Assembly: GCF_047511655.1 (NCBI RefSeq)
Contig: NC_133392.1
Coordinates: 89,459,042-89,523,041, forward strand
Origin: Castor canadensis
Taxonomy: Eukaryota; Chordata; Mammalia; Rodentia; Castoridae
Direction of reading: 5' to 3'
Length of the DNA stretch: 64,000 nt
The notes under the pieces were generated by a model. It saw only the letters and a program-made list of their open reading frames with translations, searched no databases and was not told the DNA's origin. Shown here piece by piece: positions 35,576-50,300 of this stretch. Each line of letters starts with the position of its first letter. Position 1 is the first letter of the stretch. Both the position numbers and the translations under genes were made by a program.

Positions 35576-37357
35576 AAGTACTACAGCTTGCACAGTCCAC
35601 TGGGAACAGTTGTTTGGTCTGTGACACTGTATATTACCACCTCCAGGGGCTTCCTCCACTTGGATGACTGCTGGTAGAGGTGTTTTTTTCTCTTTATTTG
35701 GTGGTACTGGTGTTTTTAAACTCAGGCTTTGTGTTTGCTAGGCAAGAACTCTACCATTTGAGCTACTTTTCCAGCCCTGGTACAGGTTTTTTTTTTTTTT
35801 TTTTAATCCAGGGGCTTTGTAGACATTTGAATCTGTGAGGTTGATATAGGAGCTGTCCTCTCTCAAATGGGGCTGCCACACTTCTTTACTGAAATGTCTT
35901 AGATTTATTTTCTTTTCCTAGATTCACTGCCAGAGGCAATGGGCCTAAGCTTCTCTTCCCAAACCTGGTATTTTCATGATCACTAGACCAGCTATTAGAC
36001 CATAAAATGTATGATGTGGCTTTAATGGACAATTTATGCCAATAATCTATATTTCAGTTGCAATTGGTAATTTTTGCTACAGTACTGCAGAGCTGGCTTT
36101 GTGTGCACTGGGTCTGTGTAGATATTAGGAGCTCTGTGCTTAGACGGGCTCTGAACTGGTTTAGCTCTTTGCTCTTGTTGTCTTGAAATTCTGATTAATT
36201 TTTAAGCAGAGGCCTCTCATTTTCATTTTGTATGGCAATATAAGTTGTATAGCTTGTCGTAACTATAACTATGATTGCCATTTAGTTTTCTTATTCTTCT
36301 TAGTTCATATCTGGCTACTTGATGCAGACTTGGCAATAAACTAAATCAGGACCTGACCTGGTAGGAGATAGCCTACCACTCGGACCCATTTGAGCACCGT
36401 AATATGAGGGAGGGAAATAACCAGGTTTGTAGGCTTTGCTTTCAGACATTTGGAGTAGATGGGTGGGAAGGGCACAGTGAAAGTATCTCTGTTGCTGGTA
36501 CAGAATTTCAGGCTTTCATTCTCCTCTTGTTAAAAGGCCAGGTGTCTAACACTTCCTCTTTACCTCCATTTTCTCCATATCCACCTGCACGTCTCTACCC
36601 ATTAGACCTGGATGAACAGGTGCTAGCCTGTTAGAAGAGTTAGCAGTGTCAATAGACCTTCTCCTCAATGTCACAGTCCCCAAATGCCCTAGTGGACAGC
36701 TCATTTTGCTAGGAATGCTGTGAGACTACCATTTACTCCCTCCTTCCTTGTTCTTTTTATCGCCTCCAGTTTAAACCACAGGCCCTTTTGTGAACCTTGG
36801 CAGTCAGATCAAATTAATTATGCATGTCAAAAAGTCTAGTTTATGTTGAAAGATTGTTGTTTGGACTTTACTTATATGACTTTCCTTTTTACTTACTTCC
36901 AAATCAGCAAGTAACATCTGCTAAGGATACATGACACACAGCTGTAAATGCGTGCATGCTGTTCCTGTTCCTTGAGAATTATCATAGTAAAATTCTCTGT
37001 GCAAAGTGAGAAAACCACAAGTTTGAAGAACAAGAAAACCATATTCTTGGAAATCTGGACTCAGAAATGGCTATAAATATGATCTACCACCTGAACCTGC
37101 TCTTCTCAACCTACATTTTCTCCTTAATTGGTCTTTAAATCAATATGGTTGTGATCCATAGGCTACGATACTGAATGATGAGTTAAAACATGTTTCTAGC
37201 ATATTTTGCTTTCTTTCTATAAGAACAAAGTCAGTAGAGCAGGAGCTTCAACAATTGTATCTATGATGAAAGAAAGAGTACTTGGACAAGTACAGCTGTA
37301 GAGGGAAAAGAAAGATAGATGCACATTTATGTTAAACTGAAGTCAGGAAATACTATG
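35576..37357. other. Intergenic sequence with one SINE
   Basis: Holds an ID-like SINE on the minus strand at 35697-35780 followed by a T-run. The rest is unique sequence with no supported gene. Confidence 0.5.
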
Positions 37358-37440
37358 AGGGCTGGCAGAGTGGATCCAGCAATAAGAGCACCTGCTTAGC
37401 AAGCATGAGGCCCTGAGTTTAAACCTCAGCGCTGCAAAAA
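37358..37440 (+). mobile_element. ID-like SINE
   Basis: GGGCTGGCAGAGTGGATCCA, AGCACCTGCTTAGCAAGCAT, GAGGCCCTGAGTTTAAACCT: tRNA-derived half in sense with an A-rich end, downstream of the copy A 3' end. Confidence 0.75.
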
Positions 37441-37794
37441 AGAGAAAACACTATGATTTGACAGGTGGTATCAGAATTTTTTTTACTTTTGTCTATGTCC
37501 GTGAATTACAGCAAACGTGACCTTAGCTATTATTGTGTACAATTGTGGATTTTAGGTGAATATAATACCATCAATTTATCCTAATAGCACCAAGTCTCCA
37601 TTCATTTACTCCAAATATTGTTTATTTGCTTTTCTTTTGACTATTCAAATAGATAATTTTAACTTCTTCATGAGATTTGGAATATTTCAGAAAACATTTG
37701 CATCATTAAAAAAAATTCAAATGGAATCAATGAGAAAAAAGTTTACTTATCACTAATTATGATATGTAAAAAAGAAGAAGTAAAATGATTATAC

Positions 37795-37800
37795 TTTAAT
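37795..37800 (-). terminator. Candidate poly(A) signal (ATTAAA) of CLCA4 copy A
   Basis: ATTAAA on the minus strand about 150 bp after the stop codon. A canonical AATAAA occurs further on at 37621-37626. Either could serve; neither can be confirmed from sequence alone. Confidence 0.35.
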
Positions 37801-37947
37801 ATTCACAGTTTTTCACATATCCATTGATAGTTATATTTAACCAAAATTTCATTTTAGACCTTTTAAGGTTATATTTATGAGTCATGATCACACAAATTCA
37901 ATTAAAAATTCAGGAATATCCTTTACTTCTGCTTTTTCTGTTTTTTT

Positions 37948-38360
37948 TTAAAATGCTGTTCTAGGTCTCCTTGAAGAATTTCTTTTATTTAAGATACAAA
38001 TAGTGGCACTTACAATAATGGTAACAACTAGCACAGCTCCTATCACTGAGAACACCACAGTCATAGTATTAACTCCAGAACTAGAACCACTTCCAGCACT
38101 CGGATCTTCTTGAGAGACAGGCAAAGCCACTTGTGCAAAGTTGGATGATTTTGATGTCAAATTGCTTTTGTCTACACTTCGAATGGCAATGAATATGTGG
38201 GCTGCATTTTCTTCTGAGATTTTTCCTGGTTTAAAAACAAAGGTTTCCTCAGAGTTGGCCTCCTTTGGTACCAGGTCAGAAGTATTAACTTGAAGAGCAT
38301 CATCAAAATTGTCTCTTAGGTCAGTGATATTCCCACTTATTCTTATGATATACTCTCGAA
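37948..38360 (-). CDS. CLCA4: CLCA4 copy A exon 14: C-terminus, membrane segment, stop
   Basis: 413 bp including the stop. Continues [20 protein letters not shown] (human RYIIRISASILDLRDSFDD), then [20 protein letters not shown], a Ser/Gly-rich linker, a hydrophobic segment [20 protein letters not shown], and a short basic tail [13 protein letters not shown]. Human CLCA4, as I recall it, ends at the hydrophobic segment, so the basic tail is extra. It would make this a type I membrane protein with a small cytosolic tail. Acceptor ctttcatag. Confidence 0.92.
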
Positions 38361-41300
38361 CTATGAAAGAAAAGTTACACATGGTTTAGTAAGTAGAATT
38401 CATGTTAAATTTCTTTCCATTTATTCTCAAAATGTTATTTAGCTATGCAAAGTACATGTTTGTATCAAAAGTCTGACTTTTCAGTAAAAGCTGAGTATCT
38501 CCTTTTCTTTAATTTATCATTATTGTTATTATTATTATTATTAATAGATGTTTTGAGAGACAGATTCTCACTGCATATCCCCGACAAACCTGCAACTCAT
38601 GATCCTACTCCCTTAGCCTCCCAAGTGCGGGATTATGGGGGTATACCATCATGCCTGGCTAAGTTCTGACTTTCTGCTTTTTTGTGGTACTGGAGTTTGA
38701 ACTCAGGCCTCATGTTTGCTAGGCAGGTGCTCTGCCTCTTTTTGAGTCATACCTCCAGCCCAGAATTCTGACTTTTAAGCTCTGCCAAATGCACTATCTT
38801 TGTATGAAAAGTAGGACCAGGTTAAAATTTATCATGTTTGATTATTCAAGGGAATCAGATTAGAAAATTCATACTTTGCTGAGCTGTCAGTGAAAAAGTG
38901 TTCTTCCCTAACCCACCAATAAAAACACCCTTGCTTTTTAATGAGCTCCTTTCACTCAAGTCAAACTGCATGACACCGTTCTTACCTGTTCCAACATCAA
39001 AATCATCTCCTGGTGCTGTCCATGTGAGATTGATGTTGTCCCCATCGAGTGTGGCATGAAGGTCTGTGATTTGACTTGGTGGGAACAGGTCAGGCAATGG
39101 ACCACTGGGAACATCTGACATCACAAACGCATCTCCAGTTGCTGTTCTGCTGAAACTCTCCAGCACTGTCTGAGCATCGTCAGTTTCAGGTCTTGGTGGG
39201 TTCTGCTTGATTTCCCCTGCATTAAAAATTCCCTAGTTTAAAGGGGGCAAAATGTACTAGTATTTTTTGAACTCAATGACTCACCTTCCCAATCCTTCAT
39301 ACCTTTCATGTTTTTGTATTTTCATATGTATAGCTATTTTTTACCAAGTGCTGTGACACAATTGTAAGTATTCAATGGGTAGGAGAATTTTTCTTTTGGC
39401 ATTCTTACCAGGAAGTTGTAGGACCACTTTGGATAACAAATTATTTTGGAATGAAGACTGCACTAAATGAGAACAATGTCACACAATTTAACATATGCTT
39501 TTAAAACAAGCATTTGTTTATTTTAAATTATCTTGAACCTAGGGATATATTTGGGGTTCCTTTCCCACCACTGCACCAGTTCCCTCCCTCCCTCCTGTAA
39601 GTGCTAAGGAATAATACTTCTGATTGTTTTCCAATTGCTAATGAAAAGCACCAAAATGTTGCAAGATAAGGGACCAGACAAGGAAAGCTTGAAAAAAAAA
39701 TGTGTTCTTAATGCTTATCATCACCTTACTCTATGCATTTTTTTCTTTTGACTCAATAAGAACATTTCAAATAAATGTTTATTCTACAGCACCTGTCATC
39801 TGAAGGATAAATCCTGCCACATATTGGATCATTTTCTTTGTCTTGAACTGAAAATTGGGCATATGACTGCTGATATCATTAAGATATTCCACAGTAACAT
39901 TAATTACACCAGCTGACAGGCTTTGAGTTCTTATGCGGTATCAGGCTGTTTTCCAAAATTAAGATTAATTTGGAGGCAATTATCTGAGAATTTCATTTTT
40001 TTTTTACTTTGTGGAGCTGGGGTTTGAACTCAGGAATTCATGCTTGCTAGGCAGGCAGTCTACCACTTGAGCCACTCCACCAACACCAGAACATCAATGT
40101 AGAAATAGAAAAGGCTATACTTTGAGTTGTAAAATGTTTGAAGACTTAGTTATATAAAGTCACAAATATTTTTAAGCTCTGACTTAAAATTTTAGATAAC
40201 ACGAGCTACTCACCATTCACTACCCAGCCTGGTATGAAGGCGGCTCTATTCGCTGGACGTTGTAAGCTTCGCCTGGCAGAGTTTGTTCCTCCATGAGCCC
40301 GCACTTTTAAGCTATATCTGCCATTGTCTGAATAAGCTGTAAAATACCTGGAGTAGACTCCATCATTTTTGAAAGCGTCAGCACCTTGTTACAGAAATGA
40401 AGAAATAAGCTATGACTGTAAATGAAAAGACAAGTTCATGCATTTTCTAAGACAAGCACTGGCTTCTATAAGGGTAACTCGGTATTCTGTCTTTGATCTT
40501 TGAAGAATATTTCTATCGTGTTCTGCCAAAGCAATACACTGTTGAGTTGATGCCTTGAGTGATTTTGATGTCTATATATCCTTGTAATGCATCTACACAG
40601 AAAGAAACTTGTATACTTATAATGCATGCTGAAATATCTCATCTTTCTGTTCCTATCAGTTTATAAACAGATCACACTACTTTTCTTACAATTTCTCTGC
40701 CAATGTGCTTGCTTTCAGCTAACTTTATTTATTTATTTTAATGTTTTTAAAATTGTTTTATTATTCATATGTGCATACAATGCTTGGGTCATTTCTCCCT
40801 CCTGCCCCCACCCTCTCCCTTACTATCCCCCCCACCTCCTCAATACCCTGCAGAAACTATCTTACCCTTATCTCTAATTTTGTTGAAGAGAGAGTATAAG
40901 CAATAATAGGAAGGAACAAGGGTTTTTGCTAGTTGAGATAAGGATAGCTATACAGGGTATTGACTCACATTAATTTCCTGTGCGTGTGTGTTACCTTCTA
41001 GGTTAATTCTTTTTGATCTAACCTTTTCTCTAGTTCCTGCTCCCCTTTTCCTATTGGCCTCAGTTGCTTTTAAGGTATCTGCTTTAGTTTCTCTGCGTTA
41101 AGGGCAACAAATGCTAGCTAGTTTTTTAGGTGTCTTACCTATCCTCACCCCTCCCTTGTGTGCTCTCACTTAATATCATGTGCTCATAGTCCAATCCCAT
41201 TGTTGTGTTTGCCCTTGATCTAATGTCTGCATATGAGGGAGAACATACGATTTTTGGTCTTTTGGGCCAGACTAACCTCACTCAGAATGATGTTCTCCAA

Positions 41301-44300
41301 TTCCATCCATTTACCATCAGCTAACTTTATTTGATCATATCATGTCATTTTTCAGTCAAAATTGTCTTCACTTAGGAAAAAGTATCTTTGTGAAGGACTT
41401 CATTCTCAGTACAGTTAACTAAAATTAGTTATTTCTCTTCAACAAGTCTTTTTTTTCATATTGCACTCTCCTGATCAATTAATTAACTCTGGTCTGTCAG
41501 AGGAAACCCCCATCTACTATGGGAATAAACATTTGGAGGAACTCAGAAAAACTGTATCATAAGTGAACTTCTTGATTATGACCAGCATTGGAGTGAGTTG
41601 TTAAATTGCAAAACACATTTCCTAGGGGGTTTAATACTCTAAGCAGAGGACGTTAAAGCAAGGTCCTTGCACCAGCTGTATCTGTACCACACTAAAAATC
41701 TGGAACTTTTAGACTTGTTGAGGGAAAGCCCTCAGCATTCTGTATGTTAACAATCCTCCAGAATATACTTTGCTTTGTAGAGTGGGAGAATGCCTGCTCT
41801 CAGCTCTTGGCCATCACTAATACCTTCGTAGGTAAAGGCATCCCAAATTAGCTTGTTCTTCAATTAGCTAAATGCTCTCATGGCAGAATGTTAAGAAGTG
41901 AAATGAGATGCAGGTGAGCTTTATGCACTGTAGATGGGTTTGTGTAAAGGAAATGAAGAGAAGGGAATAGTGGTGCAAATATTGTGGTGCTTCAAGAAGA
42001 CATTGAGTTGCACCAAAGAACATTTCGTCCACTAGCTGAAGACAGAATTATAAAATGACTGAACAAATTACATCACAAAAGATACTGATAGAAACTTGCA
42101 ATAATTCAGAAGCGTATCAAATTGCACACCAGTCTCAAACAGAGGATTCAGTTCCCAGAATAATCCAGACTCTGGATAAAGGTTTTTATGCACCACTCAT
42201 CCATCCAGACCAGGGAGAAGAGACTGGCCAGCACTGTTTCCTGCTTTTGTCCAGTCAGACCTGGCATCTGATGTGCCAGTGATGAGTCCTCCTTCTGTGG
42301 CAGTCCTACTGCCCTGGGCCTCAGTTCTCAGAATTCTGTTTGTGCTTTGTTCCAGCTTTTGAGAAATACATTTGCTCCTCTCGCTTTCCCTGTAGGGGCC
42401 TAGATTCTACCACCTTATTCTACCTGGCTGATTTGTTTTGCCCTCTCTGCCCAGATTTCCTTACTTCTGCCCTTCCTTCCTTCTTTCAATTCTTCCTTCC
42501 TTTCTCCCTTCTTTCCCTCCTTCCTTCCTTCCCTCGTTCCTTCCTTCCCTCCCTTCCTCCCTTTTTCTTCTTCTCTTCCTTCCTTCCTTCCTTCCTTCCT
42601 TCTTTCCTTCCTTCCATCCCTCTACCCCTGTCTTTTTGTAGTACTGGGGTTTAAACTCAGGGCTACAAGCTTGCTAGGCAGGTGCTGTACCACTTGAACA
42701 GCTCCACCAGCTCCAGATGTTCTTGATGATGCCTGCCCTAAAAAGAATTGCCCAGAATTCTTGATTCTGTCTCAACCTTCTGAATGAGACACTGTTAACT
42801 GGTGATAGGTATTGACTGTCCTGATGGCAGACAAAAATTATGACAATAAATAATATTTATTGGAAAGTTACAATGTGCAAGCCTCTTATTAAGCACTTTG
42901 TAGGTTTTACCTGATGGTCCTGCTATTCTATCACTATCTTTCTCAATTGTTTTCGTGCCTGTCTTACTGCCCTGCTTTGCCACAGAGACCCATACAAATC
43001 CCAGATAAGAAAACATCAACTTATTCCTAAAGCCTGTGAATTACCTGCTCCATTATCCAAAAGTTCCAAAACTTTTGTGTTTCCTTTGTTTGATTCAATG
43101 ATAGCTGTCACACTGGCTCCAATGATAGGTATATAGCCCTGTAGAACTTCTGCGTAAACAATCATTGGGTTGGGGAAGCTGTTGGAGTTTTTATTCATTT
43201 TAGCATTCACTGTGATCGGAGGCACAGAAGAACTTGCTGCCCGAGAAGTCACTGTCATAGTTAGTGTTTCTGAGTTTGCTTTGGCCTGAAGATGGTAAGT
43301 CCAAATGCCCACCTGAAATTGTTGATGGAAATATACAGTAAGTATCCAGAGTCAAACTGTCCTTGTTTCCATTATGCAATTGTAAAATTGCAAAAGTGTG
43401 GTGAAAAAAACAGGCTTTGAGGGTTTTCAGGTTTTAAAAGGATGTAAACTGAGGGAGTTTAGGCAAGTCACCAGCGAGTGCTATGCATGGTATCTATACC
43501 TTGTAACATCTCACCTATAAAAATTGCCTCAGTTTTGGCCTTTTTGCTACCTCCAGAGTCACACATTCTATGACCCTGGTAGCATTAGGAAGGAAGGGCT
43601 CTGAAGCTGTCTCTACACCATCTTACACAAATCCTTCCTATACTTCATCCTTATGGTTCTTAATCTCCCTGTCTTCTTTCTTTCATCCTTCCTGTTCTTT
43701 GCCATTATAACTATTAGGATCCCACAGGCCAGAAAAGTGCACAGTATTTTATCTTAATTTCCAAGATGATATAATCTTTGACATATTTATGACATAAAAC
43801 AATTGATTTTCAGCTAAAAAATATTTCAGAGGCATTCAAACAACTGATTGCTTACCTGTGCAGTTCCTGGAATAGTAAGATAGGCCATTTTGGAAGCAGT
43901 GTCCACTATGAAATTTGTGACTGCTGTTCCATTGGGATTCCAGAGAGAAATTTTGGGAGGCTGTTTGCTCCATGTGACTTGAAAGAATGTGTCCTTTCCC
44001 ACGGTGCTGTCAATGATTACAGTGTCATTCATCCAGGAATCACTGTTCAGTGTTGATCCCTTACTTTCCAGCTGTTTAATTATATTTAAAAATGAATGAC
44101 TGCAGAAAAGAATAATTTTATTCTCTTTTCTTTTAAAGATAACTCTTAATTTTTGGTCTGAAACAAGCTTACATATGGCATACCACCTTATACTGTAATA
44201 TTTCTGAAAGTTTATTGGGCTGTGACAAGAGTATTTGAGTAGAGACAGAGTCAAGGCCTCAGAGCTAAAATAAAGACTAATAAGTAACTGAGACAAGCAC

Positions 44301-47300
44301 TCATGGATATTTTCCTAATGTGGAATCTTGAAATAATTTTTCACATGAGACAGTGGGAGAACCAATAACAGGAAATACATGCAGCAAGAAACATACAATG
44401 AAGTCTTGAGAAGAGAGAAAGTAAAAGATGAGACTTTCTGAGAGGAGATTTAAAAAGTTATTCAAGTCTTTGCAGATAGTCTGAAAGAGTCTACTTTTTT
44501 GTTTATTTTCTAAAGTCACAAAAATTGTATGTACTTACATGTACAGCATGATGTTTTGAAACATGCATATATTATGGAAGAGCTAAATCAAGCTATTTAC
44601 CATAATCTTCTATAAATCCTTTGTTTTTTTGTGGTAAAATCAATTAACTCAACCACCTTGGCTCTTTTCAAAACTACAATGCATGTTATTTAATTATAGT
44701 CACCACGTTTGTGTAATAGATCTCTTGAACTTATTTCTCCTATCTGATTGAAATTTTGTGTCCTTTACCTAATATCTCTCCAACCTTTACACTCCACCAG
44801 CTACTTGTAAAAATTTCCTTCTTTGTTTCTTTGAGTTGAACTTTTTTAGATTCCCCATGTTAGATCATGTGCACTTGTGTTTTGGTGCTTTGTTTATTTC
44901 TCCTAACATGAAGTCCCAGGGAGATCCATCTTTATCTACTCACCAGGTGATTCCTGGGGGGCACCATTTCAGGAACAATAGGAAATTCTATTTCTACTCC
45001 AACTCAGTCCTCAAAAAAACAGCTTTAGTCCTATGCTGATAGAAGACACTGAATTCTGCTTTGAAATATTGTTATGACAAAAATCTTAGTCCTGTGTCAA
45101 GTACATGTCTTTGAGTGGACATGAGTTAAATTTGAATGTAAATGCCATTTTTGACTCCTTATCAGGAAAGGCTACGAAAATAAGATGGTTTTGGTAGTAT
45201 TAGAGGATAATAAGTGTGGGATATGGACTTTCCTTTGTATGCAGCTGCCACTACCCAAGCCCATGTTCTTATCAATTGATATTATTGTAAAATGCTTCTA
45301 ATCAATCACTATTTCTATTATTTCTACCTATAAAGTACATGAGTACAGATTAACCTCACAAAAGTTTGCTTTCTTTTTTTTGTTTCTCTATTTAAGAAAC
45401 TGTCATAGATATTCCAAGTGTGAGAACAAAATTTTATTTCTTATCTCTTCCAAACCTATAGAAAGCATCTCTTATTAAAAACACCCATTATTATAGTTTT
45501 GAGCACTTTTGCATGCAAATTGCTCATTTCTAGCTGATTTTTCCATATTCTGCTCTTATACTTTTAAATGTCTTTGGAAAATTGCATTTGGAGTTCCCAG
45601 CATCTGTTCTAAATTTTTAAAGTCAAAACTATTAATAATATCTTCAAAATCAGTTCTCTTTCCTTACTTGTCACTTTCAGACTGCAGTAACACTGTTCTT
45701 TTCATCAGGCAAGTTGAAAACCTGAGGAATGATCTTTAATTTATTCTTCATACATGGTCATGTTAGGATGATTTTATTTTTTTGGGGTACGGGGATTACT
45801 GGGGCTTGAACTCAGGGCCTCACTTGCTAGGCAGGTGCTCTACCACTTGAGCCACCTCACTTTTTTGTGATGTGTATTATTGAGATAGGGTTTTTGGAAT
45901 TGCTCCCATTTGTTGTCTTTGATTTGCTATTCTAGTCTCTGCCTCCTAAGTAGCTAGGATTATACATGTGAGCACTAGTGCCTGGCAATTTTCTTTTTTT
46001 TTTTGAGAGCCACTGGGGTTTGAAATCAGGACTTCAGGCTTGTGAGGCAGGCACTTTTACTGCTTGACCTGCTCCACCAGGAGCAGGATGAACATTTAAC
46101 TTGATAAGTCTGCATACCAGATCTCCAAACAAATCTGCATATACCCTAAACCCACACCCTGTTACTTCTGTTCTCTTTATTGTTGGGAAGAAGAAAAATA
46201 GGTTTGTTTAGGTTATCCAGGCAAATTTTAATGTAGCTGACTTGATGAATTGGAAAATTGAAGATGGAAGTCTTGGCATAAAGAAACATGACACAGAGTC
46301 GTAGCAGTGGAAAGAAGGGAAACAGATTTTCCTAAAACATATTTTGATGAAAACAGGCTGTGTTGACATTGACATAAATTAAAGAACAAAAGTTTATTTA
46401 AAGTTTCTGAATCTAAGTAACAAGACATGGTGCTGCTAACAAGACACTGACAAGAAAAAGAATTGAGTTCAGTAGAGATGTGAATAAAATTAATAATCTG
46501 TGGGCAAAAAGTGGTTGAAGAGGTGGGGAAAGCCCTAGGCTTGCATACACACCATTATTATTTACCCTGAGTTTCTAGTATTCATTTCTAAAGTACATTC
46601 CCTCCAAGCACATTCTGAACTAGTGCTTGAGTTCATTGTCTAAATTTAATTCATAGCAGTGAAGAATGTAGAAAAGTTGAAACATAAGATTTTAAAAAAT
46701 TCATTCATCAAAAAAATAGGCTGAATCACAATGAAACATCCTGTACAACTGTTATAAACTAATAGAAATGTAAAAAGTTGGACAAAGTTTATTTTTGGTG
46801 GAAAATTTGATATTATTAGGTTTTAGTGTTATCCCTTAACCAGACTTATGAAATAAGAAAAAAATTAGTATTTTATTACTTATTTTATTCTTATCTCACC
46901 ACATAATTTGGTTATATCTAAAGAATAATTTAACTGGATGATAAAGGAGTAACATCAGAACAACTAAGACTCCAATTCTACTGTTCCAGAATTGGTGATT
47001 TTTTTTTTTTTTTGCTTTTCTTTAAGTGTTTGGCTGTCTGGTTTGCTGTTTGATCATCCACCATCTCTCCCATTTTTTTCTCTTTTTTTTCATTTTCTTT
47101 CTCTTTTTTATCCTTTCTTGGTTTTCTTAGTATTAATATTATAAGTCAGCAAATACCAAATTACACATACTCCAAGGACAGAAATGGTACCTAGTGGAAA
47201 CATGGGAAGACAAAAAAGGGACGGAAAACATTCTTCCCCCAAAAATAAATTAGTACAGGATTCAGAGCAAAATGAAGAAAACAGATACCCAGATCCAGAC

Positions 47301-50300
47301 TCCAACAAAACAAAGACAAACTATACCAAGGAACCCAATGAAGCCCCCAAACACAATGAAAGAAGAAATACTGCAAGTAATTAATGAGAATTTCATAGAC
47401 TTGTTACTAGACATGGTCAACTGAAACATACAGGAAGCACTCAAGAAATTCCAAGACAACAAAAATAAAGAATATGAGAAAACACAAAAACAAATAAATG
47501 AAATCATATGAGCCCAAATAAACACCAAATAAACACCAAACTGAAACAGAAAACACCATAAATAGAGAGATAAATGAATTAAGGGTGAAAATGGACAATA
47601 TTATAGAGGAAGAGACCCACGATATGGAAAACCTCAGAAAAAAGAATGAAACAGAAATACAAAACTAAATGGAAGGCCATTCCAGAAGAACAGAACAAAC
47701 AGAAGACAGAATCTCAGAACGTGAAGATGAAGTGGCAAATAAAGGAAAAACTGAAGGCCCATTCAGGTACAGGAAGCCTCCAGAACACCTATCAGACTTG
47801 ACCAAAATAGAACCACCCCACGGCATATTATCATTAAAACAACAAGAACAGAGACTAGAGAAAGAATATTGAAGGCTGTTAGAGAGAAAAAACAAATAAC
47901 ATACAAAGGTAAACCCATCAAAATCACTGCAAATTTCTCAGTGGAAACCTTAAAAGCAAGAAGAGCATGGAGTGAGGTCTTTTGGGCACTGAATGAAAAT
48001 AACTTCAATCCTAGAATACTCTATCCAGAAAAACTATCATTCAAAATAAATGGAGCAATAAAAGTCTTCCATGATAAGCAGAAACTAAAACAATATATGA
48101 CCACCAAGCCACCACTACAAAAGATTCTTCAAGGAATTCTGCACACAGAAAGTGAGCAAACAAAACCATGAAAGGGTAGGCAATACCAAACCACACGAGA
48201 AGAAAAGGCAAGAAAGTAGAGAGTAACATTGATTCAGCTACACACAATCAAACTCTTCATCAACAAAGACAACTACGTAACAAGGATCACCACATAATGA
48301 TCAATACTGACACTGAATATTAATGGATTTAGTTCTCACATCAAAAGACACCATTTGGCAAACTGGATTAAAAAGGAATATCCAACAATCTGCTACCTAC
48401 AGAGACCCACCTCATTGACCCAAATAAGCACTGGCTTAGGATGAAAGAATGGAAGAAGATTTACCAAGCCAATGGCTTCTGAAAACAGGCAGGGGTAAAA
48501 ATAGTTATCTCAGAGAAAGTAGACTTCAAACTTACATTGATCAAGTGAGATAAAAAAGGATACTCCATACTAATAAAAGGGGAAATACACCAAAAGTAAA
48601 TAACAATTACCGACTTATATGCACCCAAAGTCAATGCACCCAGTTTCATCAAACATACTCTGAAGGACTTAAAAACGTTTATAGACTCCAACACAGTGGT
48701 AGTGGGAGACTTTATTACCCCTCTATCACCAATAGATATGTCATCCAAACAAAAAAATCAATAAAGAAATCCTAGAACTAAATCACACCATAGATCAAAT
48801 GGACCTAGCTAATGTCTACAGAATATTTCATCCAACTGCTGCACAATATACATTCTTCTGAACAGTTCATGGAACCTTCTCCAAAATTCATCACCTGTTA
48901 GGGCACAAACCAAGCTTCAGCAAATATAAGAAAATAGAAATAATACCATGCATTCTATCTGATCACAATGCATTAAACTAGAAATCAACAACAAAAACAG
49001 CAGTAAAAAAACATGCAAACAATTGGAAGCTGAACAACACATTGCTCAATGATGAAAGGGTCATTGATCAAATAGAGGAAATTAAAAGATTCCTGGAAGT
49101 TAATGAAAATGAAAACAAAAAGCTGTTTCTTTGAAAAAATAAACAAGATCAACAGACCCCTGGCAAACCTGACTAAAATGGGGAGAGAAAAAAACCTAAA
49201 TCAGTAAAATCAGAAATGCAAAAGGGGAGATAACAACAAACACTATGGAAATCCAGGAAATCATCAGAGATTACTTTGAGAACCTATATTCTAATAAATT
49301 GGAAAATTTTGAAGAAATGGACAGATTTATAGAACCATCTAAAACTGAACCAAGAGGATATTAATTACCTGAATAGATCTATAACACAAAAAGAAATTGA
49401 AGCAGAAATCAAGAGTCTCCCAAAAAAGAAACATCCAGGACCTGATGGATTCTCTGCTGAATTCTATCAGACCTTTAAGGGAGAACTAATACCAACCCCC
49501 CTTAAACTGTTCCACAAAATAGAAAGGATAGGAACACTGCCTAACTCATTTTGTGAAGCCAATATTGCTTTCATCCCAAAACCAGACAAAGACACATCCA
49601 AAAAGGAGAACTACAGGCCAATTTTCATAATGAATATCAATGCAAAAATCCTCAATAAAATAATGACAAACCAAATGCAACAACACATCAGAAAGATCAT
49701 ACACGATGACCAAGTGGACTTCATCCCAGGGATGCAGGGCTGGTTCAACATATACAAATCTATAAATGTAATACAGCACATCAATAGAAGCAAAGAAAAA
49801 AAACAATTGATCATCTCAGTAGATGCAGAAGAAGCCTTCTACAAGATCCAACACCACTTCTTGACAAAAGCTTTAAGAAAACTAGGAATAGAAGGAATGT
49901 ACCTCAACATTGTAAAGGCTATATATGACAAACCTACAGCCAACATCATACTTAATGGTAAAAAATTGAAATCATTTCCCCTAAAATCAGGAAAGAGACA
50001 AGGGTGCCCACTATCCCTACTCCTATTCAACATAGTACTGGAATTTCTAGCCAGAGCAATTAGGCAAGAAGAAGAGATAAAAGGAATACAAATAGGTAAA
50101 GAGACTGTCAAAATATCCCTATTTGCAGATGATATGGGCCAAAAAACTCTACCCCAAAACTCTTAGACACAATAAACAGCTATAGCAGGGTAGCAGGATG
50201 CAAAATCAACTTACAGAAATAATTAGCTTTTCTATACAACAGCAATGAACAAACTTGAAGGAATATATGGAAAAAATTCCATTTACAATAGCCTCAAAAA

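Noticed and set aside
42340..42654. 104-codon frame rich in Pro, Ser, Phe and Leu
   Set aside because: It is a translation of the polypyrimidine tract.
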